From: Microbacterium mitrae
Lineage (GTDB): Bacteria > Actinomycetota > Actinomycetes > Actinomycetales > Microbacteriaceae
Reading direction: 5' to 3'
Assembly (NCBI RefSeq): GCF_008017445.1
Contig: NZ_VRSW01000006.1
Location: 40,336-104,335, forward strand
DNA: 64,000 nt
Positions within the stretch are counted from its first letter, which is position 1. Each line of letters starts with the position of its first letter. The notes under the pieces are model-generated. The model was not told the origin of the DNA. It searched no databases and saw only the letters and a program-made list of their open reading frames with translations. This document shows, piece after piece, positions 8,516-17,330 of this stretch. A program made the translations under genes and the position numbers.

Positions 8516-9740
8516 GGCGTGGGATGGGCACGACCGCGGAACGCGCGGCTATCGGTTGCTCATCGTCGCACTCTTCGCGGCGGGCGTGGCCACGTTTTCG
8601 CAGCTGTACTCGGTGCAGGGAGTGCTACCTGAGCTCGCCGCCGATCAGGGCGTGAGCGAATCAACCGCAGCGCTTGCTGTCTCGGCGGCGACTCTGGGGC
8701 TGGCCATCGCGGTGATTCCGTGGTCGCGCATGGCCGACCGCCGCGGCCGCCGCTTCACGATGCGCGTTGCGATCTCCGCGGCCGTGGTTCTCGGCCTTAT
8801 TGTGCCGTTCTCCCCCACGTTCGAGGCGCTATTGGTGCTGCGATTCATTGAGGGTGCGGCGCTGGGCGGCATCCCCGCCGTCGCGCTGGCGTACCTCGCC
8901 GAAGAGATCTCGCCACGCGCCGCCGCCATCGCCAGCGGCACCTACATCTCGGGAACGTCTCTTGGCGGCCTCGCCGGACGCATCATTTCGGGCCCGCTCA
9001 GCGAGGTCTTCACATGGCGCACCGGAACCCTGGTGGTCTCCATCATCGCGGCCATTGCCGGCATCGTGTTCTTCCTGCTGGCACCCGCGCCGCGCGGCTT
9101 CGAACCGGTGATCCGTGGTTCCGCTCGCGATATTCCGCTAGCTCGCAAGATCATGACGTGCCTGCGTGACTCCCGCCTCGTCGCATTGTTCTGTCAGGGC
9201 GGACTGCTCATGGGCGGCTTCGTCGCGGTCTACAACTATCTCGGGTTCCGCCTCCAGGCGCCGCCGTTTCTGATTCCGGCGACCATCTCCTCCTTCCTGT
9301 TTCTCGCCTACCTCTCCGGCACCTGGTCATCGGCGCAATCGGGGCGCGCGGCGCTGCGGGTGGGGCGATACCGGGTGCTGATTGGCTCCTCGGCGCTCAT
9401 GTTGGTCGGCCTCGCGATCACGATTTCCAACGCCATCGTCGCGGTCATCATCGGCCTGCTCATCTTCACGGCCGGATTCTTCGCGGCACACGCCACCGCC
9501 TCTGGCTGGATTCCGGCGATCGCACACGTCGGCCGGGCACAGGCGTCGAGCCTTTACAACCTCGCCTACTACGGCGGCTCGAGCCTATTCGGGTGGGCCG
9601 TCGGCCTGGCGTTTCAGCCGTGGGGCTGGCTCGGCGTCGCCGCGACCGTTGGCGCGCTCATTCTGGTCGCGATGCTGATCGCGGCGTTCTGGCTCGGCCG
9701 TGACGCTACCGGCCGCGCCGATCTTCGCGCCGCAATGTAG
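8508..9740 (+). CDS. MFS transporter, YnfM-like drug/metabolite exporter family
   Basis: A 410-residue inner-membrane carrier with about 12 hydrophobic segments. The first-half loop motif is RMADRRGRRFTMRV, and FSQLYSVQGVLPELAADQGVSESTAALAVSAATLG in the first two helices matches the YnfM/arabinose-efflux group of the major facilitator superfamily. RFIEGAALGGIPAVALAYLAEE is the helix 4-5 region. Export by proton antiport is expected; the substrate is unknown. The GTG start has no strong ribosome site of its own and lies inside a mini-ORF, so translation may depend on reinitiation. The stop codon merges into a GGTTCC-GGAACC palindrome. Confidence 0.85.
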   Translation: MSEAWDGHDRGTRGYRLLIVALFAAGVATFSQLYSVQGVLPELAADQGVSESTAALAVSAATLGLAIAVIPWSRMADRRGRRFTMRVAISAAVVLGLIVPFSPTFEALLVLRFIEGAALGGIPAVALAYLAEEISPRAAAIASGTYISGTSLGGLAGRIISGPLSEVFTWRTGTLVVSIIAAIAGIVFFLLAPAPRGFEPVIRGSARDIPLARKIMTCLRDSRLVALFCQGGLLMGGFVAVYNYLGFRLQAPPFLIPATISSFLFLAYLSGTWSSAQSGRAALRVGRYRVLIGSSALMLVGLAITISNAIVAVIIGLLIFTAGFFAAHATASGWIPAIAHVGRAQASSLYNLAYYGGSSLFGWAVGLAFQPWGWLGVAATVGALILVAMLIAAFWLGRDATGRADLRAAM

Positions 9741-9751
9741 GTTCCGGAACC
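9740..9751. repeat. 12-base perfect palindrome GGTTCCGGAACC at a gene end
   Basis: The palindrome begins at the last base of the exporter's TAG stop and joins both orientations of the word over-represented through the window. It is too short for a strong terminator and has no T-run. Confidence 0.6.
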
Positions 9752-9836
9752 TGCACTCGCCACCGGGGGATCGCTGGGGCTTGCAGATCGCGTCAAACTA
9801 TTCAGGCGCTCCCTCTTGCCACTCGCGTGGTTATGT

Positions 9837-9860
9837 GGTTAGTTAGTCGAGTAACTAACC
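9837..9860. promoter_or_regulatory. Operator of the GntR/YtrA-type regulator
   Basis: GGTTAGTTA (9837-9845) and TAACTAACC (9852-9860) form a perfect 9-6-9 inverted repeat just before the regulator gene. It is markedly AT-richer than its surroundings. Position and symmetry are typical of autoregulated YtrA-type operons. Confidence 0.8.
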
Positions 9861-9879
9861 AAGTAAGTGGGAGGTGTTC

Positions 9880-10263
9880 GTGATCGAAGAAGGCAAACCG
9901 CTCTTCGTCCAGATCGCAGAGCAGATCGAAGACTCCATCGTCGAGGGCTCGCTCGTCGAAGAGGGTCAGGCGCCGTCCACCAATGAACTCGCCGCGTTTT
10001 ATCGCATCAACCCGGCGACCGCCGCGAAGGGAGTGAACATGCTCGTTGACAAAGGTGTGCTGTACAAGCGCCGCGGAATCGGCATGTTTGTCGCCCAGGG
10101 AGCGCGCGAAAACCTGCTGATTGAGCGGCGAGGCATCTTTGCCGACCGCTTTGTTGAGCCGCTCATCATCGAGGCTCGCAAGCTCGGGCTCACGACGGAC
10201 GACTTGGCCGCTCTCATCCGAGATCGTGCCGCACAGACACAAACTGAAGGGGAAAGCCGATGA
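9880..10263 (+). CDS. GntR-family transcriptional regulator, YtrA subfamily
   Basis: 127 residues: an N-terminal winged helix-turn-helix (PLFVQIAEQIEDSIVEGSL, then PSTNELAAFYRINPATAAKGVNMLVDKGVLYKRRGIGMFV) and only a short helical C-terminal tail, which is the YtrA arrangement. YtrA regulators usually repress their own operon of ABC exporter genes and respond to cell-wall stress. I prefer the GTG at 9880, well spaced after GGGAGG, over the GTG at 9874. Its stop overlaps the ATG of the ABC ATPase gene, and a perfect inverted repeat lies directly upstream. Confidence 0.9.
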   Translation: MIEEGKPLFVQIAEQIEDSIVEGSLVEEGQAPSTNELAAFYRINPATAAKGVNMLVDKGVLYKRRGIGMFVAQGARENLLIERRGIFADRFVEPLIIEARKLGLTTDDLAALIRDRAAQTQTEGESR

Positions 10264-11153
10264 CCACTGTTGTCGAAGTGAAGAACCTCACCAAGCGATA
10301 CCGCAAGACGACCGCGGTCGAGAACGTGAGCTTCTCGCTGGAGGAGAACACCATCTACGGCCTGCTTGGCCGCAACGGCGCTGGCAAGACCACGGTGATG
10401 TCGATTATCACCGCGCAGAACTTCGCGACGTCGGGTGATGTGCGGGTGTTCGGCGAGGCACCGTACGAAAACGCCAAGGTTCTTAACCGCATGTGCTTCG
10501 TGCGAGAGAGTCAGCGATACCCCGACGGCTGGGTTGCGCGCAACGCTATCGCGGCCGCAGCACTCATATTCCCGAATTGGAATGAGGAGCTGGCGCAGCG
10601 TCTCATCGCAGACTTCCAGTTGCCGCTCAACCGCGATATCAAGAAGGTTTCACGCGGTCAGCTCTCGGCGATCGGCGTGATTATCGGCATCGCCTCCCGC
10701 GCCGAGATCACCTTCTTCGACGAGCCCTACCTGGGGCTGGACGCCGTCGCTCGCCAAATCTTCTACGACCGACTGCTTGAGGATTACACCGAGCATCCGC
10801 GCACCATTATTCTCTCCAGCCACCTCATCGACGAAGTCTCTAACCTCATTGAACGCGTGTTGGTGATCGACGCCGGCAAGATCATCATGGATGAAACCAC
10901 CGATGATCTCCGCGATCGTGCAACGGCCCTGGTCGGCGACACCGCGGCTGTCGAGGCGTTCGCGGCGGATCGTGAGGTGCTGCACCGTGAATCGCTCGGA
11001 CGCGTCACCAGCCTGACCGTGCTCGGTCACATCTCACCGGACGAGCGTCACGCATTGAGCGCGGCCGGCGTCGATCTTGCCCCCGTTTCGCTTCAGCAAC
11101 TCATCGTGCGGCTCACGCAGGCCGCCGCAGAGCAGAAGGAGGTCGTGCGATGA
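10260..11153 (+). CDS. ABC transporter ATP-binding protein
   Basis: 297 residues. Walker A is GRNGAGKTT (37-45), Walker B is ITFFDEPYLGLD, and the switch histidine is in ILSSHLIDE. The signature loop reads VSRGQLSAIGV, so the usual LSGGQ second and third positions are altered; this is common in YtrB-like subunits, which pair with a regulator as here. The C-terminal 80 residues form an accessory domain. It is translationally coupled at both ends (ATGA overlaps) to the GntR regulator and the permease, making a three-gene exporter unit probably dealing with envelope stress. The substrate is not determinable. Confidence 0.9.
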   Translation: MTTVVEVKNLTKRYRKTTAVENVSFSLEENTIYGLLGRNGAGKTTVMSIITAQNFATSGDVRVFGEAPYENAKVLNRMCFVRESQRYPDGWVARNAIAAAALIFPNWNEELAQRLIADFQLPLNRDIKKVSRGQLSAIGVIIGIASRAEITFFDEPYLGLDAVARQIFYDRLLEDYTEHPRTIILSSHLIDEVSNLIERVLVIDAGKIIMDETTDDLRDRATALVGDTAAVEAFAADREVLHRESLGRVTSLTVLGHISPDERHALSAAGVDLAPVSLQQLIVRLTQAAAEQKEVVR

Positions 11154-11836
11154 GTCGCATCGGCACCGTTACCCGCATGCAGTTCGTCAACCGCTGGACC
11201 TTCGTGTGGATCCCCCTGATTATTCTGGGCAGCTCCTTTCTGGTCTCGCTTCTCGTCTACATCTTGATCCCCGAATCCGGCCCGAAGTTCGGCGGCGGAT
11301 CGCAAGCGCCCATGTGGTACATGCTGAGCGCGGGCATCATGGCGATGGCGGCGACCTTCCCGTTCTCCCAGGCGATGAGCGTGACCAGGCGCGAGTTCTA
11401 CATCGGAACGCTGAGCGCCGGTGCCATCGCCGCAGCGATTCTGGCGTTGATCGTTGTCGTTGGCGGACTCATCGAAGAGGTCACCGGTGGGTGGGGAGTC
11501 AATGGCTTCTTCTTCCGTCTGCCATGGCTGTGGACGGCGGGCCCATTCGTTGCCGGGCTGTTCTACTTCACGGTCACCATGTTGCTGTTCACGATCGGCT
11601 TCTTCTTCGCGACGGTCTACCGCCGCTGGGGAGCGCGCGGACTCACCTTCGGGCTGGTCGGCTTCGGTTTGGTGCTCGTGTTGATCATCGGCGCGATCAC
11701 TCGGCTCGAGATTTGGGGAGCGGTGGCCGAGTTCTTCCTCGCCGCCGGCGTCACCGGACTCACCTTCATGCTGCTGGCGCTCATGCTCATCTTCGCTGTC
11801 GCCGCCTACCTGCCGCTACGCCGCTCGGTGCCGTAA
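11150..11836 (+). CDS. ABC exporter membrane subunit
   Basis: 228 residues with about six hydrophobic segments (near residues 17-40, 60-80, 88-108, 123-147, 155-180, 190-215). There is no nucleotide-binding motif. Its start overlaps the stop of the ATPase gene (ATGA), so it is the permease partner of that subunit. It lacks the standard ABC-2 signature, as is usual for YtrC/D-like permeases. The short loops suggest one permease per half-transporter and a dimer in the membrane. Confidence 0.8.
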   Translation: MSRIGTVTRMQFVNRWTFVWIPLIILGSSFLVSLLVYILIPESGPKFGGGSQAPMWYMLSAGIMAMAATFPFSQAMSVTRREFYIGTLSAGAIAAAILALIVVVGGLIEEVTGGWGVNGFFFRLPWLWTAGPFVAGLFYFTVTMLLFTIGFFFATVYRRWGARGLTFGLVGFGLVLVLIIGAITRLEIWGAVAEFFLAAGVTGLTFMLLALMLIFAVAAYLPLRRSVP

Positions 11837-11912
11837 ACCGGTCGCCCCGGCACTACAAGCCACGGGTTCCAAGCGGTACGGGCGCTAGCCTGGAACAAAG
11901 ATCGGAGACCGC

Positions 11913-13181
11913 GTGACCCGTACTGCGCAGCAGAGCGCCGCCACCGAACGTACGTCTCGGTGGCGGGTGCTTCCGGGGCGAGCGAATGTCGTGCTGTGGT
12001 TGGGCGTCGGCGCTCTCGCCGTCGCCCTCCTCGCCGTCTCGGCGCCGCTCAGCGTCACGGTGTACGAGGTTCCGGTGGTCACCGCCATGCTGTTCTCGCT
12101 GGTGTTGGCGGGAGCCATGCCGCTTGCCATCGTGCTGCCGTGGGGCGGAGTTGCGGCGGCGATCGTGAGCGCGACCGCGTTGACGAGTGGGTCGACCTTC
12201 ACCACCGAGGCGCCATGGCCCGTTTCCGTCACCACCACGATCGCGGTCTCGCTGACCTGGCTGCTGGTGGGTTGGCGGGCACGATGGTTTGTGGTGACGA
12301 TCGCCTGGGCCGGCGGGTTGTTGCTGGTGATTGTCTCCACCACGGAGGCTCTCAGCGCCAATGCCCCGAGCGGCGCGATCATCGCCGATCTGGTGGTGTT
12401 CGCCGCGGCATCCCTGGTGTTGGCCCTGGCCGGCATCATCATGCGCAATTGGGAGATTGTGGGCGCCCAGCTCGTTGCGGAACGAGCGCTCTCCGCTGCT
12501 GAAATCGCGCACCGCGAAGCGGCAGAGGAGAAGGCCCGCATCGCCCGCGAACTGCACGATGTGGTGGCGCACGGCATGTCGGCCATTCAGGTTCGCGCCG
12601 CCAGCGCTCGGTACCGCCTTGCCGATCTCCCACCCGATGCGATTGCGGAGTTTGACGATATTGCCGCCACCGCGCGCTCATCGATGGCCGATATGCGTTC
12701 CATTCTTGGGGTGCTGCGCGACGAAACAACAGGCGCCGCATCGAACCCGCAGCCGACGCTTGCCGATCTTTCCGCGCTCGTGGAGCGGGCGCGCGCGCTC
12801 GCGCCGGTAACGGTCACCGGCGAATGGAACCTCACCCCCGCGGAGCGCGCCGACCCGCTCCTGGGGCTCACCGTGTACCGCGCCGTGCAGGAGGCGCTGA
12901 GCAACGCCGCCCGCCACGCGCCCGGAGCCGCCGTCACCGTTGCCTGGCACGAATCGGGCAACGAGCGACACATCACCATCACCAATGAGGCCACCACTCG
13001 TCCGGCCGATGCCCGCGCCGGTGACGCGCACCCCAGCCGCACCGGCGGGCAGGGCCTGCGCGGCATGCGTGAGCGGTTGCATGTGCTGAACGGAACCGTC
13101 ACAACGGCAACGCAAGCTGGCGGCGGCTTTGCCGTGCAGGTTGCGATTCCACGCGCAAGCACCCGAGGAGCATCGTCATGA
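11913..13181 (+). CDS. Sensor histidine kinase (HisKA_3/NarL-partner type)
   Basis: 422 residues. The N-terminal half has several hydrophobic spans (roughly 25-45, 50-75, 80-105, 115-130, 150-175) with little outside the membrane, suggesting intramembrane sensing. The dimerisation box RIARELHDVVAHGMSAIQVRAASAR carries the phospho-acceptor His215. The HATPase_c domain includes VQEALSNAARHAPG (N box) and GGQGLRGMRERLHVLNGTV (G boxes). The GTG start follows CGGAG. Its stop overlaps the ATG of a LuxR-type regulator. The signal is unknown; it follows a YtrA-type exporter unit after 76 bases, so envelope stress is a reasonable guess only. Confidence 0.92.
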   Translation: MTRTAQQSAATERTSRWRVLPGRANVVLWLGVGALAVALLAVSAPLSVTVYEVPVVTAMLFSLVLAGAMPLAIVLPWGGVAAAIVSATALTSGSTFTTEAPWPVSVTTTIAVSLTWLLVGWRARWFVVTIAWAGGLLLVIVSTTEALSANAPSGAIIADLVVFAAASLVLALAGIIMRNWEIVGAQLVAERALSAAEIAHREAAEEKARIARELHDVVAHGMSAIQVRAASARYRLADLPPDAIAEFDDIAATARSSMADMRSILGVLRDETTGAASNPQPTLADLSALVERARALAPVTVTGEWNLTPAERADPLLGLTVYRAVQEALSNAARHAPGAAVTVAWHESGNERHITITNEATTRPADARAGDAHPSRTGGQGLRGMRERLHVLNGTVTTATQAGGGFAVQVAIPRASTRGASS

Positions 13182-13849
13182 TTAGCGTGTTGATTGTTGA
13201 TGACCAGGCCATGGTTCGTGCCGGGTTCGCCGCAATCTTGGGCGCGCACGACGGAATCACCGTCGTTGGCCAGGCGGGCGACGGCGTCGAAGGCGTTGCA
13301 TTGGCGCGCGAGATGCGCCCCGACGTGGTGTTGATGGACGTTCGCATGCCCAACCTCAATGGCATTGATGCGACGACCGAAATTCTCGCGGCCGCGGAGC
13401 GTGACGGGCGGACAAGCCCCGCCGTGCTGATTCTCACAACGTTTGACGCGGACGAGTATGTGCACGACGCGCTGGCGGCCGGCGCGAGCGGCTTTCTGCT
13501 GAAAGACGCGCTTCCAGAAGAGCTCGTCAATGCGGTGCGCGTGGTTGCCGCGGGCGACGCGCTGCTCGCCCCTCGAATCACCAAGCGCCTGCTGGAGAAG
13601 TTTGCCGCCACACGGCCAGCGACCAACCGACACTCCCTGCGCCTGAACGACCTCACCGAACGCGAGCACGAAATTTTGGTGCTGATCGGTCGCGGCCTCT
13701 CCAACCGAGAGATCGCAGAGTCGTTGTTTCTCGCCGAGCAGACCGTGAAGAGTCACGTCAGCCGAATCTTCACCAAGCTCGACCTGCGGGACCGCGTCAA
13801 TGCCGTCATCCTCGCGTATGACGCCGGTCTCGTCGAACGCTCCGACTAG
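13178..13849 (+). CDS. Response regulator, NarL/LuxR type
   Basis: 223 residues. The receiver domain has the acidic pair VDD (8-9), phospho-acceptor Asp54 in VVLMDVRMP and Lys near LLKDALP. The C-terminal LuxR helix-turn-helix is LTEREHEILVLIGRGLSNREIAESLFLAEQTVKSHVSRIFTKL. It overlaps the kinase gene by four bases and is its partner. Targets could include the kinase operon itself or the acyltransferase gene downstream. Confidence 0.94.
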   Translation: MISVLIVDDQAMVRAGFAAILGAHDGITVVGQAGDGVEGVALAREMRPDVVLMDVRMPNLNGIDATTEILAAAERDGRTSPAVLILTTFDADEYVHDALAAGASGFLLKDALPEELVNAVRVVAAGDALLAPRITKRLLEKFAATRPATNRHSLRLNDLTEREHEILVLIGRGLSNREIAESLFLAEQTVKSHVSRIFTKLDLRDRVNAVILAYDAGLVERSD

Positions 13850-13939
13850 CCCGAAAGCCAACACCCCCTACCGCAGTACTGTCGAGGTCACCCCCGTAGG
13901 GTGATGCCCCGACCACCTGTTGTGCCGCACCGTAGGGGT

Positions 13940-15322
13940 ATGGTCGACATCGCCCCGCGCCAAACAACCACCGCCGCCCCCTTCGGTGGCCGCGCATCAA
14001 TGGCGCGAACGAGCACCGACGCAATAGCGCGAACGACCACCGGCGCTCCCACCCCGAGCCGGGCTCCCCGGCGCGAGCTGCCCGTCATCGGCGGCGCGCG
14101 CGACATCGCCATCGACACCACCCGATCGATACTGCTGGTGATCGTCGTCGCGCTGCACGCCTTCATGGTCGGCGTCAGCCTCGACGTCAACGGTACGCCG
14201 CTACTCGAAAACGCGATGGAGCATTGGTCAGGCTGGCCCGTGCTGACCTGGTTCGCGCAGGTCATGCCGCTGTTCTTCGTGCTCGGCGGCTTCGCCTCCT
14301 ACACGCAGTACAGCCGCCTCCGGGCTCGCGGAACCACGGCATCTGCCTACATTTCGTCACGCCTCGTACGCCTGCTCATTCCCGCAGGAGCGGCTATCGC
14401 GGCCGTCACCGTATTTCTGGCCGTACTCACCGTGACCGGCGTCTCGCCCGATGTCATCGCGACGGCGGGTTTTCGCATTAGCCAGCCGTTCTGGTTCTTA
14501 GCGGTTTACATCGGAGTCACCGCCCTGGTTCCGGCCATGGTCTGGCTACACGAACGAAACACGACACTCAGCCTCCTCACTCTGGCACTCGGTGCGGTTG
14601 TGGTAGATATTGTGCGCGTGGCCACCGACATTCCGGCGATTGGCCTGCTCAACCTGGCTTTTGTGTGGTTGTTTGCGCAGCAGTTGGGCTTTGCGCTCGC
14701 CGACGGAACACTCGACCGCCTCGGTGTTCGCGCCCAGCGCGTGATCGGCGTGGGCGCCGTCGCCACCCTTGCCCTCACGATGCTCACCGGCTTCTACCCG
14801 ACCGACCTGTACGCCGCTCTCAACCCGCCGATGGCCGCGCTGGTGCTGCTCGGCATCGCGCAAACCATGCTCTTTCTGCAGTTGCGTGCTGGCCTGCGCC
14901 GGTTCGGCGCCCTGCCCGGCATCGCCCGCGTCACCTGCTGGATCGGCGACCGCTCAATGACGATCTACAGCTGGCACATGCTGGTGACCATCGCGATTGC
15001 CGGCGCCCTCATCATCGCGCCGTTCTCATTGCCCACTCCGGTCAGCCTCGATTGGTGGCTGACCCGGCCGCTGTGGTTTGTCGCCGTCGGATTCGCGGTC
15101 TTCCTGGTCGCTTCCCTCGCCGGTCGGCTGGAGCGTCGCCGCGTCACCGCGCCCGCCGGGAGAGTCGCCACCGTCGCCGCGACGCTCCTTGCCATCGCGG
15201 GCGTCGTGGCCACCCTCATCATTGGTTCCGTCGGCGCCGTCTGGGTCATCGCCACCGCAGCCGTCGCGCTCGCCCTCGCGCTCGTCGCGCGCCGCGCGCC
15301 GCGCGAGATCAGCTCGCGCTAA
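13940..15322 (+). CDS. Membrane acyltransferase, acyltransferase-3 family
   Basis: 460 residues with about ten membrane spans. It starts the membrane domain with RDIAIDTTRSILLVIVVALHAFMVG, where the His in the first helix is the usual catalytic residue of OafA/OpgC-like acyltransferase-3 proteins, and has the later family region WIGDRSMTIYSWHMLVTI. Such enzymes transfer acyl groups to surface sugars or peptidoglycan from the cytoplasmic side. I chose ATG 13940, after CGTAGGGGT. A GTG at 13901 is in frame, but TAGGGT at 13897-13902 looks like the -10 box, which would exclude it from the mRNA. The N-terminal 50 residues are Thr/Pro/Arg-rich and disordered. Confidence 0.85.
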   Translation: MVDIAPRQTTTAAPFGGRASMARTSTDAIARTTTGAPTPSRAPRRELPVIGGARDIAIDTTRSILLVIVVALHAFMVGVSLDVNGTPLLENAMEHWSGWPVLTWFAQVMPLFFVLGGFASYTQYSRLRARGTTASAYISSRLVRLLIPAGAAIAAVTVFLAVLTVTGVSPDVIATAGFRISQPFWFLAVYIGVTALVPAMVWLHERNTTLSLLTLALGAVVVDIVRVATDIPAIGLLNLAFVWLFAQQLGFALADGTLDRLGVRAQRVIGVGAVATLALTMLTGFYPTDLYAALNPPMAALVLLGIAQTMLFLQLRAGLRRFGALPGIARVTCWIGDRSMTIYSWHMLVTIAIAGALIIAPFSLPTPVSLDWWLTRPLWFVAVGFAVFLVASLAGRLERRRVTAPAGRVATVAATLLAIAGVVATLIIGSVGAVWVIATAAVALALALVARRAPREISSR

Positions 15323-15477
15323 CGGGTTGCGACGCACCTCCCACACCGTTGACTGACCGCCGTGTGGACTGACGTGTGCACCGCTGTCGCGCCGCTGGCT
15401 GCGCCGCTGTCGCGGTCGGGCGCTAGTCTTTGCGTTACTGTCGCCATCCAAAAACCTGCATCAGGGACGGTATTGCC

Positions 15478-16362
15478 ATGAGCGCGCTTCGCATTCTTCA
15501 CCTCACCGACACCCACCTCTTTGGCGACGATTCGCGCCACTATGGCGTTGTCAACACCGCCTCGCAACTCGCCGCCGCGCTCGCACACGTGAGCGATCTG
15601 GCCGTCGACCTCGTTGTCGTTTCGGGCGACGTGAGTGAAGACGGAACCATCGAGTCGTACCAGCGCGTGCGACAGCTGGTGGGCGACTGGGCTGAGGCGC
15701 ACGGGGGGCGGGCCGTGTTTGCCATGGGCAACCATGATCGTCGTGAAGCCTTTCGGGCCGTGCTTGGTGGCGGCCAGCCCGGGACCGAGGAGCGCCTGCC
15801 GGTCGGTGACGACCCGGCACGGCCCGTCGTCTCGGTGACGCAGCATGATGGTTGGCGTGTGGTGGTGTTAGACACCTCCGTGCCAACCCGCGGCTACGGA
15901 AACCTTGAACCCGAACAGCTCGAATTTCTGCGTGAGACGCTGGCTGAGCCTGCCGAGCACGGCACGGTCATCGTGATGCATCATGCGCCTATCGATGCGC
16001 AGACCGATCTGTTGCAGGCACTCGCCCTCGACCCTGCTGACGGCGACGCGCTTGTTCGACTGATTCGTGGTTCCGATGTGCGCGTGGTGCTCAGTGGTCA
16101 CTACCACCACCCCGTTGTCGAGACGATTGAGGGAATTCCGGTGGTCGTCGCGCCGGGCGTGGCAAATATTGCGCGCGCGCTCGATGACCCGGCCGAAGAA
16201 TCGGCGGAACTGGCGTTTGGCGGCGCGGTCGTTGAGATCCGCGGCTCACGCACGCGCGTGGTTCCGTTTGTCGAGCGCATCGAGCCGGCGAGCGAGGTCT
16301 TTCACCTGGGCCGGGAGGCGGTCGCCGAGATTATCGCGGCCGTGGGGCGACCCGCGAGGTAG
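15478..16362 (+). CDS. Metallophosphoesterase, CpdA/class III cyclic nucleotide phosphodiesterase-like
   Basis: 294 residues with the calcineurin-like metal-binding blocks in order: LHLTDTHLF (D-x-H), VVVSGDVSEDG (G-D), FAMGNHDRRE (G-N-H-D), VIVMHHAPID and VVLSGHYHHPVV (G-H-x-H). This arrangement fits enzymes hydrolysing cyclic nucleotides or other phosphodiesters with two metal ions (family knowledge). The ATG at 15478 follows CAGGGACGG. It appears single-copy, between an acyltransferase gene and a chorismate mutase gene on the other strand. Substrate preference cannot be set from sequence. Confidence 0.9.
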   Translation: MSALRILHLTDTHLFGDDSRHYGVVNTASQLAAALAHVSDLAVDLVVVSGDVSEDGTIESYQRVRQLVGDWAEAHGGRAVFAMGNHDRREAFRAVLGGGQPGTEERLPVGDDPARPVVSVTQHDGWRVVVLDTSVPTRGYGNLEPEQLEFLRETLAEPAEHGTVIVMHHAPIDAQTDLLQALALDPADGDALVRLIRGSDVRVVLSGHYHHPVVETIEGIPVVVAPGVANIARALDDPAEESAELAFGGAVVEIRGSRTRVVPFVERIEPASEVFHLGREAVAEIIAAVGRPAR

Positions 16363-16442
16363 CGCGACGGTTGCGTTGGCGGTCGATATTGACGGTTGGC
16401 GGTGGCGGTGGCGGTTGCGTCGGCGAGGGTGGAACCGCGTTG

Positions 16443-16742
16443 CTAGCCGCGCTCTTCTGCCGTCTCGGTGTGGTGACGAATCACCTCGGCGACGACAAAG
16501 TTGAACCACTTTTCGGCGAACTCGGGGTCAAGGTGCGCGTCTTCGGCGAGCTGCTTGAGGCGCGCAACCTGTTGTTCCTCGCGCTTGGGATCAGACGCCG
16601 GCATCGCGTGCTCGGCCTTGAGGACGCCCACCTGTTGCGTCGCGCGGAACCGTTCGGCCAGCATAAAAATGAGGGCGGCATCGATATTGTCGATCGTCGC
16701 GCGCAAGCGCAGGAGCGTGGTGGTGGGGTCTTCCGCGGTCAT
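16443..16742 (-). CDS. Chorismate mutase, AroQ type
   Basis: A 99-residue monofunctional all-helical chorismate mutase, converting chorismate to prephenate at the branch to Phe and Tyr. Active-site region residues are visible in LRATIDNIDAALIFMLAERFRATQQVGVLKAEH (Arg in helix 1, Arg and Lys in the Q-V-G-x-L-K block), and the last helix has FAEKWFNFVVAEVIRHH. The short form without a signal peptide is the actinobacterial cytosolic type, which in mycobacteria is activated by binding DAHP synthase. No other aromatic gene is near. It converges with the phosphodiesterase gene. Confidence 0.92.
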   Translation of the reverse strand: MTAEDPTTTLLRLRATIDNIDAALIFMLAERFRATQQVGVLKAEHAMPASDPKREEQQVARLKQLAEDAHLDPEFAEKWFNFVVAEVIRHHTETAEERG

Positions 16743-16900
16743 GCCCTTAGCCTAGATCGCGCCGATGACGCGCGCGTTCATTCCGCGTAACGAATGCGGG
16801 TCAGAGTCCGCCGTGCTTGCTGGCCACCGGCCATATACACACTCAGGGCGTTCGATGGATCCGAACGCATGCAATTCTTCTGAGATTCTCAGCGGGCTGG

Positions 16901-16906
16901 TAAATT
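16901..16906 (+). promoter_or_regulatory. -10 box of a leaderless lipoprotein gene
   Basis: TAAATT ends 6 bases before ATG 16913. This favours that ATG over the overlapping GTG at 16907, which abuts the box. Confidence 0.5.
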
Positions 16907-16912
16907 GTGAGC

Positions 16913-17230
16913 ATGAATCGACGTCTCGCAGCCCTCATCCTTGCTGTTCCCCTGACCATTGCCGCCCTCACCGGCTGTTCCAACTCCGCTGGTGGCGGCG
17001 GTGACAACGGCGGCACCGAATCGTGGCCCGCCAATGTCACCGAAAACTTCATCTCCAGCTGTGAGGCCAGCAGCGGCGGCCAGACCGCTTACTGCGAGTG
17101 CTCGCTTGAGGCGCTGCAGTCGGAGTACACGCTCGAAGAGTTCACCGAACTCGAGAAGAACGTGAACGACCCCGCGACGCAAGAAGCGCTCGGCGAAGTT
17201 ATCTCCGCCTGCCAGTCAGAAGTCAAGTAA
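16913..17230 (+). CDS. Small lipoprotein with a cysteine-rich helical domain
   Basis: About 105 residues. The N-terminus MNRRLAALILAVPLTIAALTGC is a lipoprotein signal with lipobox LTGC, then a Gly-rich linker. The mature part has the pattern FISSC...AYCECSLEALQSEYTLEEFTELEKN and a final C near the end. The C-x-C-S-L-x-x-L-x-x-x-Y-T pattern is shared by many small exported actinobacterial proteins of unknown role; the cysteines probably pair. A clear terminator follows. Function unknown. Confidence 0.8.
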   Translation: MNRRLAALILAVPLTIAALTGCSNSAGGGGDNGGTESWPANVTENFISSCEASSGGQTAYCECSLEALQSEYTLEEFTELEKNVNDPATQEALGEVISACQSEVK

Positions 17231-17244
17231 TCATCATCACCGAT

Positions 17245-17284
17245 GTGTGGGTGGGCTAAGGGGCCACCCACACAGCGGTTTTTT
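17245..17284 (+). terminator. Rho-independent terminator after the small lipoprotein gene
   Basis: GTGTGGGTGG (17245-17254) pairs with CCACCCACAC (17264-17273) over a nine-base loop, followed shortly by a run of six T's. Confidence 0.9.
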
Positions 17285-17330
17285 GTGCCCAAGCGCGGCG
17301 ATCTGCGCCCCGCGCGGCCGACGTGTGCCC

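Noticed and set aside
13901..13939. GTG 13901 as start of the acyltransferase
   Set aside because: It overlaps the probable -10 box TAGGGT; ATG 13940 has a better ribosome site.
15323..15477. Small gene or RNA between the acyltransferase and the phosphodiesterase
   Set aside because: No conserved structure or frame with a ribosome site; only a TAGTCT box near 15426 that probably serves the phosphodiesterase.
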